64,000 nt of DNA, taken from NCBI GenBank assembly GCA_036012905.1, contig DASCQF010000037.1:1-64000 (forward strand), read 5' to 3'. The notes under the pieces are model-generated. The model was given only the letters and a program-made list of their open reading frames with translations. It did no database searches and was not told where the DNA came from. Below, piece after piece: positions 26,194 to 37,086 of the stretch (the first letter of the stretch is position 1; every line of letters begins with the position of its first letter). The DNA is from NP936 sp002726085 (GTDB taxonomy: Bacteria; Acidobacteriota; Vicinamibacteria; Vicinamibacterales; UBA8438). A program made the translations under genes and the position numbers.

Positions 26194-28185
26194 CTATTCA
26201 CTGGTGTCGGCGCCATCGGTCTGTTGCAATGCTTCCCACTGGCCCATGAGATCCCCGACTTCCCACATCAAGGTCTGATGGCGGTCTACCACCGGCTGGG
26301 CCGCTTCCCGTCTGTCGTAAAACCCGGGTGACGACATCGTCTCCTCGAGTGTCCGAATTTCCCGCTCGCGATCGGAGATTCGCTGTTCCAGGTCGACGAC
26401 TCGCTTCTGTCTGGCGTTCTGTTCCCGTTTGAGCCGGCGCTCAGCCTGGGTCTTCCGACGCCGTTCGTCTCGTTCAGTCGGGCCAGCTGCCTTTCGTGTG
26501 GCCCGCTTGGTGGGTGTCTGTGGCGTGGCTCTGGCCGGATCCGGCGGCGTGGGCCGGTCCGCGTTGTTCCCCGCCGTCTCGCGCTGCGCCTTGCTCCAGA
26601 GAAACTCCTCGTAGCTGCCAGGATAGCGCGACGCTTCGCCGTGCCCGACCTCGATGATCGCGGTCGCGATTCGCTCTACGAAGTACCGGTCGTGCGACAC
26701 GAAGACCAGCGTCCCACCGAAGTCCACGAGCGCGTCGAGCAAGACGTTCGTCGAATCGATGTCCAGATGGTTCGTCGGCTCGTCGAGCAGCAGGGTGTTC
26801 GACGGACGCAGAAGCATTCGCGCGACGGCCAACCGGGTGCGTTCGCCACCCGACAGGACCCGCACAGGTTTGTCGACGTCGTCACCCGAGAACAGAAAGC
26901 CGCCGAGGATGTTCCGGATAGCCGGTAGCATCGTGGTGGGCGAGCCGCTCCCCAGTGTGTCGTGGGCCGTCAGGTTCGGGTCGAGCGTGGCGGCTTCGTC
27001 CTGCGCGAAGTATTGGGCGACGAGATTGTGCCCTTCGAGCCGGGTTCCCTCATCGGGAGCCTCCACGCCGGAGAGCAGGCGCATCAGGGTCGACTTGCCG
27101 GTGCCGTTGGGGCCGACCAGGGCGATGCGGTCCCCGCGCTCGACGTGGACGTCCACTCCGTCAAATACGACAGTCGGTCCGTAGGCCTTGCGAATCTGTC
27201 GTAACTCCAGGGCGACGCGGCCGCTCTTCCGGCAGGCGGGGAAGGTGAAGTGCACACGCTTGTGTTCCGGTGGAACTTCGATCGGCGTGATTTTCTCGAG
27301 CGCCTTGACGCGGCTCTGTACCTGCGCAGCCTTCGTCGCCTTGTAGCGAAACCGGTCGATGAACAGCCGGATCCGAGTGATCTCCTCGTCTTGCCGCCTT
27401 TTCTGCTCGCGAAGCACAGTCAGCCTGGCGTCCCGTTCAACCAGGTATTCGGAGTAGGTGCCGACGTAGGGCGTCAGCGTGCGTAGCCCGACTTCGACGA
27501 TGCGAGTCACGACACGGTCGAGAAAATACCGGTCGTGCGACACGAGGACGAGAGCGTGAGGATAATCGACCAGGAAATCCTCGAGCCAGTTACGCGCATC
27601 GAGGTCGAGATGATTCGTCGGCTCGTCGAGCAGCATGACATGCGGCTGACGCAGAATCAGCTTGGCGAGGGCAATTCGCATCTGCCATCCGCCCGAGAAC
27701 GTGTCAGTCGGCTTCTTGAACGTCTCTGCGCCGAACCCGAGTCCGGTCAGCACGCCAGCGACCTTCAGGTCGATGGTGTAGCCGTCCTGGTCGCGGAACT
27801 GGTGTTGCAGCTCGCTGTAGCGATCGAGAATCGCTTCGTGTTCCTCACGGGATCGGTGCTCGTCGGCAAGCTGGTCCTCGAGTTCCCGCATCGTTCGCTT
27901 GATGTCGAGGAGCGGCTGAAACGCCGTGCTCACCTCGTCGAGCAGCGACCGCCCGGTGTGGCTGAGCCCGTCCTGGGGCAGATACCCAACGGTCAGCCCG
28001 GTCCGTTTGGTGATCGCCCCGGCATCCGGTTCGTCGAGCCCAGCCATCATTCGAAGCAACGTCGTCTTACCGGCACCATTCGGCCCGCACAGGCCGACGC
28101 GGTCGCCGACGGAGAGTCGCCACGTGACGTTTTCGAACAGGGTGCGGTAGCCGAACCCCTTGGTGAGAGAGGACAGTTGGAGCAT
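26194..28185 (-). CDS. ABC-F family ATPase (Uup/EttA-type translation factor)
   Basis: Two fused ABC domains and no membrane part, hence an ABC-F protein acting on ribosomes. ATG 28185 starts MLQLSSLTKGFGYRTLF; Walker A GPNGAGKT is at residues 34-41 and a second is GPNGTGKST. Signatures are TFSGGWQMR and VLSGGERTR, and both domains have LLDEPTNHLD. The linker is rich in Arg/Lys (P-site tRNA interaction motif). The C-terminus is a charged coiled coil after a basic, Thr/Pro-rich stretch, as in Uup. 663 residues. Whether it confers antibiotic resistance cannot be told. Confidence 0.94.
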   Translation of the reverse strand: MLQLSSLTKGFGYRTLFENVTWRLSVGDRVGLCGPNGAGKTTLLRMMAGLDEPDAGAITKRTGLTVGYLPQDGLSHTGRSLLDEVSTAFQPLLDIKRTMRELEDQLADEHRSREEHEAILDRYSELQHQFRDQDGYTIDLKVAGVLTGLGFGAETFKKPTDTFSGGWQMRIALAKLILRQPHVMLLDEPTNHLDLDARNWLEDFLVDYPHALVLVSHDRYFLDRVVTRIVEVGLRTLTPYVGTYSEYLVERDARLTVLREQKRRQDEEITRIRLFIDRFRYKATKAAQVQSRVKALEKITPIEVPPEHKRVHFTFPACRKSGRVALELRQIRKAYGPTVVFDGVDVHVERGDRIALVGPNGTGKSTLMRLLSGVEAPDEGTRLEGHNLVAQYFAQDEAATLDPNLTAHDTLGSGSPTTMLPAIRNILGGFLFSGDDVDKPVRVLSGGERTRLAVARMLLRPSNTLLLDEPTNHLDIDSTNVLLDALVDFGGTLVFVSHDRYFVERIATAIIEVGHGEASRYPGSYEEFLWSKAQRETAGNNADRPTPPDPARATPQTPTKRATRKAAGPTERDERRRKTQAERRLKREQNARQKRVVDLEQRISDREREIRTLEETMSSPGFYDRREAAQPVVDRHQTLMWEVGDLMGQWEALQQTDGADTSE

Positions 28186-28219
28186 ACGCGTGGAGCGGGG
28201 GGTAAAGGGGGCGGCGAGA

Positions 28220-28810
28220 CTACTCGCCGAGCGCCCTGGCTGCGACCGAGAGCACCTTGGGTACCTTGAACGGCTTCGTGAGGTATCCCGACACACCGAG
28301 ATTGGCGGCTTCAATCGCGCTGGCCTCGGTCGAGAATCCGGTGATGATGATGACCGGCAAATTCTCGTTCAGACGCCGTGCTTCATTGATGACGGTTAAA
28401 CCGTCCATCCCGGGCATTTTGAGATCTGTAATGAGCAGGTCGTAGCCGAACAGCCGCAGCCGTTCGAGTGCGACCCGCCCGTCTGGCGCCACGTCGACGT
28501 CATAGTCCGCGAGCGCCAGTGTCTTGGACAGGAGATCGCGGATGCTGGCCTCGTCGTCCACCACCAGCACGCGCGGATGCCCGTCCGTCTTGGCCGGCTG
28601 CGCCGTCGTGGTGGACGACACCGGCGGACGGACGGTGTGTGACCGCTCACGTTCCAGCCATGCGTCGATGTCGGTCTTGCGGAAACGCCACTGTCGACCA
28701 ACCCGCACTGCCGGAATCTTCCCTGCTTTGATAAGCCGGTACACGGTCCTTAAATTGACCTGCAGGTACTCGAGGACCTCGTCCGTTGTGAGAAAAGTTT
28801 CGTCGATCAT
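28220..28810 (-). CDS. Response regulator with N-terminal excisionase-type HTH and C-terminal receiver
   Basis: Residues 1-55 (FLTTDEVLEYLQVNLRTVYR, then AVRVGRQWRFRKTDIDAWL) are an excisionase/MerR-like helix-turn-helix of the HTH_17 type. After a 20-residue Ser/Thr/Pro linker, residues 79-196 are a full receiver domain with acidic pair Asp85/Asp86, phospho-acceptor Asp129 (ITDLKMPGMDG) and YLTKPF. Usual response regulators have the receiver first, so the order is reversed. No kinase is adjacent. Probable DNA-binding regulator controlled by phosphorylation. Confidence 0.9.
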   Translation of the reverse strand: MIDETFLTTDEVLEYLQVNLRTVYRLIKAGKIPAVRVGRQWRFRKTDIDAWLERERSHTVRPPVSSTTTAQPAKTDGHPRVLVVDDEASIRDLLSKTLALADYDVDVAPDGRVALERLRLFGYDLLITDLKMPGMDGLTVINEARRLNENLPVIIITGFSTEASAIEAANLGVSGYLTKPFKVPKVLSVAARALGE

Positions 28811-29163
28811 GACGTCCTAGCGTCCCGAATAGGCCTCCCAAATAAATCAGGTTAGCACCATTTGACACGTTCCGGTCCGGCTTTTTCCGTGGGCCGACGA
28901 CCGGCGCGATCGCCCAACGCACCCATTTCCGTCATCAGATGATACCGTAGGCGGCCGGTGCTCTGCGGAGCGTTCGACCGACACCGGACGCCGTCACGCT
29001 TGGGGTGATCGGTCCGCACGATTTGCCCAGACCACTTCGTGTTTGACGGCGTCTAACCAGATACCAGCGACCTGTACGGTGGTCAGGCTCGAGCCACCGC
29101 ACGTGGTTCGGGTCGAGTCCTGGCTTGCGGGACCATATATGATCACAACGCACCCGGGAGACC
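28811..29163. other. 353-base divergent intergenic region, no gene supported
   Basis: Separates the HTH-receiver gene (minus) and the ECF sigma gene (plus). It should hold both promoters. TTGACG at 29043-29048 has no convincing -10 partner. I see no hairpin with a T run, repeat family member or tRNA. Confidence 0.5.
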
Positions 29164-29832
29164 ATGAGCGGAGCCCAGACTGCCGTTTTCGGCATGCAGA
29201 GAACTGACGAAGAGCTCGTCGCGCTCTCGACCGCCGGTGATACGGAAAGTTTCAACCAGCTCGTGGTGCGCTGGGAGCGTCCGATCTTTGCCCTGGCCTA
29301 CCGTGTGCTCGGTCGTGAGGAGGACGCTAGAGACATCTGCCAGGAAACGTTTCTGCGAGCCTTTAGGGCCCTCAAAGGGTTCAAAGGCCAGGCAAAATTC
29401 TCATCCTGGATCTACCGGGTCGCCCTGAATCTCTGCCGTGACTGGATCCGCCGAGAGCGGCGGACGACGAAGGTCACGCCGCTCGACGCCGATACCGAGC
29501 CGGCCCCAGCCGACAGATCGGCGGAGACCGCAGAGGAGCGGGTGGTGCGGCACGACCTCGGGCGGGTCATCACTCGCGCGATGTCGGCTTTGTCGGAGGA
29601 GCAGCGGACAACCATCGTGCTGAAGGAATATCATGGGCTGACCTTCCAGGAGATTGCCGACCTCCAAGGATGCCCGCTGAGCACGGTCAAGACCCGGCTC
29701 TACCAGGGGCTCGGGGTGTTGCGGCGTCAGTTGCAGCGCAGCGGCGTGCACGGCCTGGAAGGCATCGCCGGACTCCCGGCGACCGGGTCAATGGCAAGAA
29801 GTAGTCGCAAGGTGGTAAATCTAGATCGATGA
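29164..29832 (+). CDS. RpoE-like ECF sigma factor
   Basis: 222 residues. Region 2 is ALAYRVLGREEDARDICQ with FLRAFRALKGFKGQAKFSSW, and region 4 is LTFQEIADLQGCPLSTVKTR. A GGGAG ribosome site precedes the ATG. It overlaps the next gene, a zinc-binding anti-sigma factor, by four bases, so this is a standard ECF/anti-sigma pair. A C-terminal extension of about 30 residues follows region 4. The signal is unknown. Confidence 0.94.
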   Translation: MSGAQTAVFGMQRTDEELVALSTAGDTESFNQLVVRWERPIFALAYRVLGREEDARDICQETFLRAFRALKGFKGQAKFSSWIYRVALNLCRDWIRRERRTTKVTPLDADTEPAPADRSAETAEERVVRHDLGRVITRAMSALSEEQRTTIVLKEYHGLTFQEIADLQGCPLSTVKTRLYQGLGVLRRQLQRSGVHGLEGIAGLPATGSMARSSRKVVNLDR

Positions 29833-30530
29833 CCGAGACTAATAGCTGTGTCGAGAAGGGCGCGTTGATCGATTACCTCTACGGGGAGGCCGATGCCGAG
29901 GCACGCGCGCGCGTCGAGGCGCATTTGCGCACGTGCGTCCAGTGTGCAGACGAGGTCAGCGGGCTGAAAGACGTTCGCGGGAACCTCGAGGCGTGGGTGC
30001 CACCGCAGGCAGAGCTCGGCTTTCGTCTGGTGTCCGACGCGGAGCCGGAGCCCGTCACCATATCGGTTTGGAGTCGGCTGCGGCGCCCGCCGGTCTGGGG
30101 GCTGGCGACGGCAGCGGCCGTGGTGCTGGCGGCGGCAGTAGCCATCACAAAGCCCGAGCTGGAAATTGGGGGGGGGGAGATGGTGCTCCGGATTGGCTGG
30201 AGCGACGCCGGGTCCGACGCCGCCACGCAGCCGGAGGCGACGTCACAAGTCGATCCGCCGATGCGTGGGGCTGAGCTGCCACAGCCGGTCCAGCCGCTGC
30301 GCAGCACGCCGGTCGCCGCGGGCCGACAGTCGCCGGATGTGACGGCCGCCGCCGACGAGTCGTTGTTGCGGGCCGTCGATCAACGCCTGCGCGAGGAGGA
30401 GCTCATCGCGAATCAGCGCCAGGCCGACCTGACCGAGATACAGCGTGCGTTCGGGGAATTCGAGGTGACCGGGGCCGACCGGCCGAGGCAACAGCTACTC
30501 GACTATCTGAGGCGGGTTTCGGCGAGGTAG
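29829..30530 (+). CDS. Membrane-anchored zinc-binding anti-sigma factor
   Basis: The N-terminal ZAS motif is His32-x3-Cys36-x2-Cys39 (HLRTCVQC), which binds and holds the sigma factor made from the upstream gene. A single membrane helix spans about residues 88-107 (PVWGLATAAAVVLAAAVAI). The remaining 125 residues would be periplasmic and end in a charged helical segment. A run of ten G at 30168-30177 encodes GGG just after the membrane helix. Slippage there would remove the periplasmic part. Confidence 0.9.
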   Translation: MTETNSCVEKGALIDYLYGEADAEARARVEAHLRTCVQCADEVSGLKDVRGNLEAWVPPQAELGFRLVSDAEPEPVTISVWSRLRRPPVWGLATAAAVVLAAAVAITKPELEIGGGEMVLRIGWSDAGSDAATQPEATSQVDPPMRGAELPQPVQPLRSTPVAAGRQSPDVTAAADESLLRAVDQRLREEELIANQRQADLTEIQRAFGEFEVTGADRPRQQLLDYLRRVSAR

Positions 30531-30626
30531 GTGCCGCGCCGCTTGGGACCGGCGGGGTTTCCCCAGGCGTGTCCATTCCTTTTGAATCTGGAGTCCTTCG
30601 GGGACTGTGTAGGCTACAATGCACCC

Positions 30627-31121
30627 ATGATCTCGAGACTGCACCTTGGTGTCGTGTTCACCCTGTTCGTCGTCGTTTTCGGGGCCGGCTGCGCGCCTTC
30701 CCTCGACACGACGGAGTCGTTGCGGATGACCCAGATCTCAAGCGGCTGGTTCAACGCCGGTCTTGACACCCTGGGTCGAAACAAGCTCGTGCCGACCGTG
30801 TCGTTCCGGCTCGAGAACACGACCGACGACACGATCCGCTACGTCCAGCTCAACGGCGTGTTCCGGCGAGAGGGCGAAGAGGAGGAATGGGGCACCTCCT
30901 ACGTCCATGCGTTCGGCACCGAGGGCCTCGACGCCGGTTTGTCTACAATCGAGTACCGGCTCGAGTCGGAGCGAGGCTACACCGGCGAGCAGGCGCGAGA
31001 CGAGATGCTCGCCCATAGTGGCTTCGTCGACGTGAGGATGGATCTGTTTGTCAAGCACCGCGGCGACCAGTGGGTCCGTCTGGACTCGATCGACATCGAC
31101 CGCCAGCTGCTGACGCAGTAG
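30627..31121 (+). CDS. Small lipoprotein of unknown function
   Basis: ATG 30627 gives a lipoprotein signal ending FGAGC (Cys22) and 164 residues in all. The mature part (TVSFRLENTTDDTIRYVQLN, then a long beta-rich stretch) looks like an immunoglobulin-like or YcfL-type fold, with no catalytic motif. A TACAAT at 30615-30620 sits so close to the ATG that the message could be almost leaderless. It is followed after four bases by the permease gene. Confidence 0.78.
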   Translation: MISRLHLGVVFTLFVVVFGAGCAPSLDTTESLRMTQISSGWFNAGLDTLGRNKLVPTVSFRLENTTDDTIRYVQLNGVFRREGEEEEWGTSYVHAFGTEGLDAGLSTIEYRLESERGYTGEQARDEMLAHSGFVDVRMDLFVKHRGDQWVRLDSIDIDRQLLTQ

Positions 31122-31125
31122 GCGC

Positions 31126-32520
31126 GTGACAACCGTCTCGTCAACCGTCACACCAGTCCCGCCTGCGCTCGACCGGCGTCTCGGTCCGCTTGACGGCGCC
31201 GCTATCGTCGTCTCCAACGTCATCGGCGGCGGCATCTTCCTGGTGCCGGCGTTCGTCGCGCAGTCGGTTCCGCATCCCTTGGCGATGGTCGCCGTGTGGG
31301 GGGCCGGTGGTGTGCTGGCGTTCGCCGGGGCAATGGCCTACGCGGAGTTGGCCGCGTTGCGGCCGCGGGCCGGTGGCGAGTACGTATATCTACGCGAGGC
31401 GTTCGGTCCGCTTGCGGGGTTCCTCACCGGATGGACCTCCTTCGTCGCTGGTTTTGCCGGTGCGATTGCCGCCAGCGCGGTCGGGTTGGCCAGCTACCTC
31501 AGCCGGTTCCTACCGGCGGCCGGCGATACAACACCGCTCCTGACCGTGCCGCTCGGTCTGCTCGACCTCGTGGTGTCGCCGCAAGCGCTCGTGGCAGTTC
31601 TGGTGATCGCCTGCTTGTCGGGAGTGCACATGCTCGGTCTCGGTCCCGGACGGATCATCCAGAATCTCCTGGCGGGGATGAAGGTTGCGCTCCTGGTTGC
31701 TTTTGTGGTGCTGGGGTTCGGGCTCGGAGAAGGAAACACCGCTCACTTCACCACCGGTGGCGCCGTCTCGCCCACGCTCTGGGTACTGGCGCTCGTCCCG
31801 GTGATGTTCAGCTACTCGGGATGGAACGCGGCCGCCTATGTGGCCGAAGAGATTCGGGATCCCGGCCGCAATGTGCCGCTGGCGCTTGGGGTGGGGACGA
31901 TCGCGGTGGTGGTGATCTATCTGCTTCTGAACCTGCTTTTCATCTACGCCTTGCCGGTGACGGAGTTTGCCGCGGTGGACGCCCGAGTCGGGGATGCGGC
32001 AGCCGATCGGCTGTTTGGGCCCAGGGTCGCCGGCCCGGTCGCGGCCGCGTCGGTGGTGATGATCGCCGCGAGCATCAGCGCGATGGTGATGGCCGGTCCG
32101 CGCGTCTACTATGCGATGGCACGCGATGGTCAGTTCCCCGCGATGGCGGCACGAGTCGATCCCCGGTTTCGCACTCCGCTCGTCGCCATCGCGGCCCAGG
32201 GCGTCTGGGCCTGTCTACTCGTCTTGTCCGGCCGATTCGAGCAGCTTGTCGAATACACCGGCTTCGCGGTGGTGCTGTTCGCCGGTGTCGCGGTAACGGC
32301 GCTGTTCGTGTTGCGCCGCCGCGACCCTGACGAGGCTCGACCGTTCCGGGCGTGGGGGTATCCGCTCGCGCCGCTCGTCTTCGCCGTGGCCAGCCTGCTG
32401 ATTGTCCTCAATGCGTTGTGGCGAAGTCCGGTGACTTCCGGCGCGGGTGCGCTCGTTATCGCCGCCGGTGTGCCCGTCTATCTGCTCATGCGGCGCTCGC
32501 GAGCTCGAGCCTCGACCTAG
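31126..32520 (+). CDS. APC-superfamily amino acid permease
   Basis: 464 residues starting at GTG 31126, with about twelve membrane segments. The APC signature of helix 1 (GAAIVVSNVIGGGIF) is clear, as are PRAGGEYVYLREAFGPLAGFLTGW and FSYSGWNAAAYVAEEIRDPGRNVP of helices 3 and 6. Substrate cannot be read from sequence; amino acids by proton-coupled exchange or symport are likely. It starts four bases after a lipoprotein gene, probably co-transcribed. Confidence 0.92.
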   Translation: MTTVSSTVTPVPPALDRRLGPLDGAAIVVSNVIGGGIFLVPAFVAQSVPHPLAMVAVWGAGGVLAFAGAMAYAELAALRPRAGGEYVYLREAFGPLAGFLTGWTSFVAGFAGAIAASAVGLASYLSRFLPAAGDTTPLLTVPLGLLDLVVSPQALVAVLVIACLSGVHMLGLGPGRIIQNLLAGMKVALLVAFVVLGFGLGEGNTAHFTTGGAVSPTLWVLALVPVMFSYSGWNAAAYVAEEIRDPGRNVPLALGVGTIAVVVIYLLLNLLFIYALPVTEFAAVDARVGDAAADRLFGPRVAGPVAAASVVMIAASISAMVMAGPRVYYAMARDGQFPAMAARVDPRFRTPLVAIAAQGVWACLLVLSGRFEQLVEYTGFAVVLFAGVAVTALFVLRRRDPDEARPFRAWGYPLAPLVFAVASLLIVLNALWRSPVTSGAGALVIAAGVPVYLLMRRSRARAST

Positions 32521-32587
32521 CGGCTTCAGGCTTCAGGCTACAGGCTTCGGGGCTCTTCTGACTTCTGCCTTCTGACTCCTGCCTTTT
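32521..32587. repeat. Heptad repeat element (family B-like, copy 3)
   Basis: In the gap between the permease and hslV are repeated GGCTTCA units followed by TTCTGACTTCTGCCTTCTGA. On the minus strand these are GNCAGAA and GAAGCCT heptads. The element is close to the 54664 copy. Confidence 0.6.
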
Positions 32588-32612
32588 CAAGTCACCGTGA
32601 TAGGCTCGAACC

Positions 32613-33140
32613 ATGATTCGGAGTACGACCGTGCTGTCGGTGCGCCACAACGGACATTCCGTCTTGGCCGGTGACGGACAGGTCACTTTCGGCGACACCG
32701 TGGTGAAACAGAGTGCCCGCAAGATCCGGCGGCTCTACCACGACCAGATCCTGGCGGGGTTCGCCGGATCGGCCGCCGATTCGTTCGCCCTGTTCTCACG
32801 GTTCGAGTCCAAACTGGAGCAGCATCGCGGCAACCTGGAGCGGTCGGCGGTCGAGTTGGCCAAGGACTGGCGGACCGACCGTCTCCTGCGTCGGCTCGAG
32901 GCGATGCTCCTCGTCCTCGACGCAAACTCGACGTTCCTCTTGTCTGGAACCGGCGACCTCATCGAGCCAGACGATGGCATTATCGCCATCGGCTCCGGCG
33001 GGGGCTATGCGATGGCGGCCGCCAAGTCGCTGGCGCGTCACACCGAGTTCGGGGCACGGGAGATCGCCGAGCGCGCCATGGAAATTGCTGCGTCCATTTG
33101 CATTTACACAAACGCCAGTGTCACGATCGAAGAGTTGTAG
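32613..33140 (+). CDS. hslV: HslV protease subunit (ClpQ)
   Basis: Threonine protease of the two-component HslUV proteasome-like machine. The precursor MIRS is removed to expose the catalytic Thr of TTVLSVRHNG. GDGQVTFGDTVVK and AIGSGGGYAMAAAKSL are diagnostic. 175 residues. hslU follows after 36 bases. In many bacteria xerC-hslVU is one operon; here they are separated by about 10 kb. Confidence 0.97.
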   Translation: MIRSTTVLSVRHNGHSVLAGDGQVTFGDTVVKQSARKIRRLYHDQILAGFAGSAADSFALFSRFESKLEQHRGNLERSAVELAKDWRTDRLLRRLEAMLLVLDANSTFLLSGTGDLIEPDDGIIAIGSGGGYAMAAAKSLARHTEFGAREIAERAMEIAASICIYTNASVTIEEL

Positions 33141-33176
33141 GACGAATCAGAGTCGGTCCTTCTTCGGCGCCTACAG

Positions 33177-34588
<1,412 letters not shown>

Positions 34589-34592
<4 letters not shown>

Positions 34593-36163
34593 CCTTGTTC
34601 CAGCGCCGAGTCGCGCTGCTTGTCGGACTGGTGGCGGCGGCGCAGCACTGGGGCTGCGGCATGAAAGGCCCGCCGCTGGCGCCGTTTGTGCGGGTGCCGG
34701 CCGCAGTGACCGACTTGACGGTGCGCCAGCTCGGCGACGAGGTGTTTGTCGGCTTCACGCTCCCAACCGCGAACCGGGATGGTACGGCGCCGGCCGATCT
34801 TGTTCGGGTGGACGTGTATGCCATGACCACCCAACCGCGCATTCCGCCCGATCGCACGCTCGACCTCGAAGAGTTCGAAGAAGCGGCGACCCTGGTTGCC
34901 TCCCTTGAAGTGAGTGCCTTCCCGCCGCCGATCGAGCGGACCGAGGAGGATCCGGCGGCGGCGGTCCAGGTTGCCGCGCCGTTCGTGCAAGGCTTCCCGG
35001 TTGCGATTTCTGAGATGCTGACCGCGGAGACGCTGGTGCCGGTGGACCCCTGGGAGGACGAGCGTGAGGATGAAGATGAGGATGACGAGGAGTTGGAGCG
35101 ACCGCTGATCGTCCCGCTCATGACACCGCTGCTGCCCGGACCGCTGCAGCGTGAGTATGTGGTCGTGGGCGTGTCCAGCAAAGGGGAAGAGGGGGAAGCT
35201 GGCACACGTATATCCGTGCCGATGGTCGACGCGCCGGTAGCGCCGTCTGTGTTTGCACTCACCTACTCAGAAGTGGTCGTCAACATCACGTGGGAGCCGC
35301 CGCGGGGGGTACGCAGCTCGGTACACGCGCCCGTGGCCGTAGCTCCGACTATCACGACACCGTCGGCGGCGGAGCCGACCAACACCGCCGCAACCACGGC
35401 ACCCCCGGTTCCAGTGCGAGTAGGTGCCGTCCAGACGACGACCGGCACGCCATCCGCGACCCCGGTGGCGCCAACGGTCGCCCCGACCTCCGCTGGTCAG
35501 ACGACGACCGGTACGCCATCCATGACCCCGGCGTCACCAGGGGTTGTCTCAACACCCGCCGGTCAGACAACGACGAGCACGCCGGTGGTGCCCGCGGCCG
35601 TAGCTCCGCCCGTCCTGCCATCCAATCCGATCCGCGACTGGCCGCCCGCGACACGCTACGATCTGTTCGAGATCGTCGAGTCGGAAGGCGGTGTACTGAC
35701 CATACCGGTACCGCTCAATCCGACGTCGCTCATCGATCCCGAATACGCAGACACGCGTGTCATGGAATTCGGGGTCGAGCGTTGCTACGCTGTCAGCAGC
35801 CTCGACGTCGTCGGCGGGCTCGACATCCGGAGCGCGTTGTCGACACGGGAGTGTGTTGCGCTCGTCGATGTCTTTCCACCGGCGGCGCCTGACGGGCTCG
35901 AGGCGGTCGGCGGCGATGGAGCGGTCAGTCTGATCTGGGAGGCGAACGACGAGGAAGACCTCGCCGGCTATCTGGTCTTGCGCGGTGTGCCGGCAGGTGA
36001 GACACTGCAGCCGCTTACCCCGGAGCCGGTGCCGGAGAACACTTACCGGGACACAACCGCAGAGCCGGGTGTGCGCTATGTGTATGCCGTGCGTGCGGTC
36101 GACATGGCCCAACCACCCAATATCAGTCCGTCCTCCGATCGGGCGGAGGACGCGGCGCGATGA
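34589..36163 (+). CDS. LptM-like lipoprotein with fibronectin type III domain
   Basis: GTG start overlapping hslU by four bases. A hydrophobic signal ends at Cys23 in WGCGMKGPPLAP, which resembles the CG-x-KGP motif of LptM/YifL, the lipoprotein that helps LptD mature. Then come an acidic stretch (WEDEREDEDEDDEELE), a Thr/Pro/Ala-rich region with three near-repeats of GQTTTGTPS around residues 285-330, and a fibronectin type III domain near the C-terminus (PDGLEAVGGDGAVSLIWEAN). 524 residues, far longer than LptM. It may be a surface or periplasmic scaffold (inference). Confidence 0.75.
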
Positions 36164-36194
36164 CCGGTCTTAGCGCAAGATCCCCAAGCACCCC

Positions 36195-36971
36195 ATGGAC
36201 CCCATTTATCGGATCGAACACGACGGTCGTCCTCAGCATGCCCTCCGACGTGACGGCGCCTGGTATCTCCTCGAGGGGGATCCGTTCGGGCAGCACACGA
36301 GAGGAGCGCGAGTGCACGGACCGGAGCCCCGCGTGCTGGCGCCGGTTGGGCCATCCAAGATCGTGGCGGTCGGGCTGAACTACAGGGATCATGCGGCTGA
36401 GATGAACAAGGCGTTGCCGGATGAGCCGCTGATCTTCCTGAAACCCTCGACCGCTGTGATCGGCACTGGGGCGTCGATCGTCATCCCGCGTGATGCCGGG
36501 CGGGTCGACTATGAGGCGGAGGTGGGCGTGGTGATCGGCCGGACCGCGCGCCACGTACCGGCCGCTCGGGCGCACGAGTACGTGCTCGGCCTGACCTGCG
36601 TCAACGACGTGAGCGACCGCGATCTGCAGCGGCGCGACGTGCAGTACACGCGCGCCAAGGGGTTCGATACATTCGCGCCGGTCGGGCCCTGCATCGCCGC
36701 CGGTGACATCGATCAGCCGATCGCGGTCGAATCTCGAGTCAATGGCGAGCGCCGCCAGCACTCGAGCACGCGCGAGCTGATCTTTCCGATTCGGCGCCTG
36801 ATCGAGTTCGTCACCGCAGTGATGACGTTGCTGCCCGGCGACATCATCTCGACCGGTACGCCACCGGGCGTCGGGCCGATCGTACCTGGCGATCAGGTGG
36901 TGGTTGCCGTAGAGGGCGTCGGCGAGCTGGTCAACGACGTCGTCGCGGGCGGAAGCCAGGTGCCACACTGA
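36195..36971 (+). CDS. Fumarylacetoacetate hydrolase (FAH) family protein
   Basis: 258 residues with the FAH C-terminal fold. Metal ligands are Glu107 and Glu109 (DYEAEVGVVIG) and Asp138 (VNDVSDRDLQ). GLNYRDHAAEM and ISTGTPPGVGPIVPGDQV are conserved in the 2-hydroxyhepta-2,4-diene-1,7-dioate isomerase/acylpyruvase branch. The substrate is unclear; acylpyruvate or oxaloacetate-type keto acids are likely. It lies upstream of a transaldolase with repeats in between, so operon membership is unsure. Confidence 0.88.
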   Translation: MDPIYRIEHDGRPQHALRRDGAWYLLEGDPFGQHTRGARVHGPEPRVLAPVGPSKIVAVGLNYRDHAAEMNKALPDEPLIFLKPSTAVIGTGASIVIPRDAGRVDYEAEVGVVIGRTARHVPAARAHEYVLGLTCVNDVSDRDLQRRDVQYTRAKGFDTFAPVGPCIAAGDIDQPIAVESRVNGERRQHSSTRELIFPIRRLIEFVTAVMTLLPGDIISTGTPPGVGPIVPGDQVVVAVEGVGELVNDVVAGGSQVPH

Positions 36972-37027
36972 CAGGGTGCTGAAGAACGGCGAGATCGGTT
37001 TCCGGCGTCGTACTCATGCCGCGACCG

Positions 37028-37086
37028 GCCAGGGCAGGGCGCGACGAGGGAGCAGACTGGCGGTCTGTGCCTGAGGCAGCAACGCC
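37028..37086. repeat. Family A core, copy 4 (inverted, diverged)
   Basis: GGCGCGACGAGGGAGCAG at 37037-37054, followed by GGCGGTCTGTGCCTGAGGCA, is the reverse complement, with a few changes, of the family A core found at 54434. No intact inverted arms are visible. It runs directly into a family C element. Confidence 0.6.

Noticed and set aside
30531..30626. Longer N-terminus for the small lipoprotein
   Set aside because: Would bury the lipobox signal at residue 54; ATG 30627 gives a normal lipoprotein signal.
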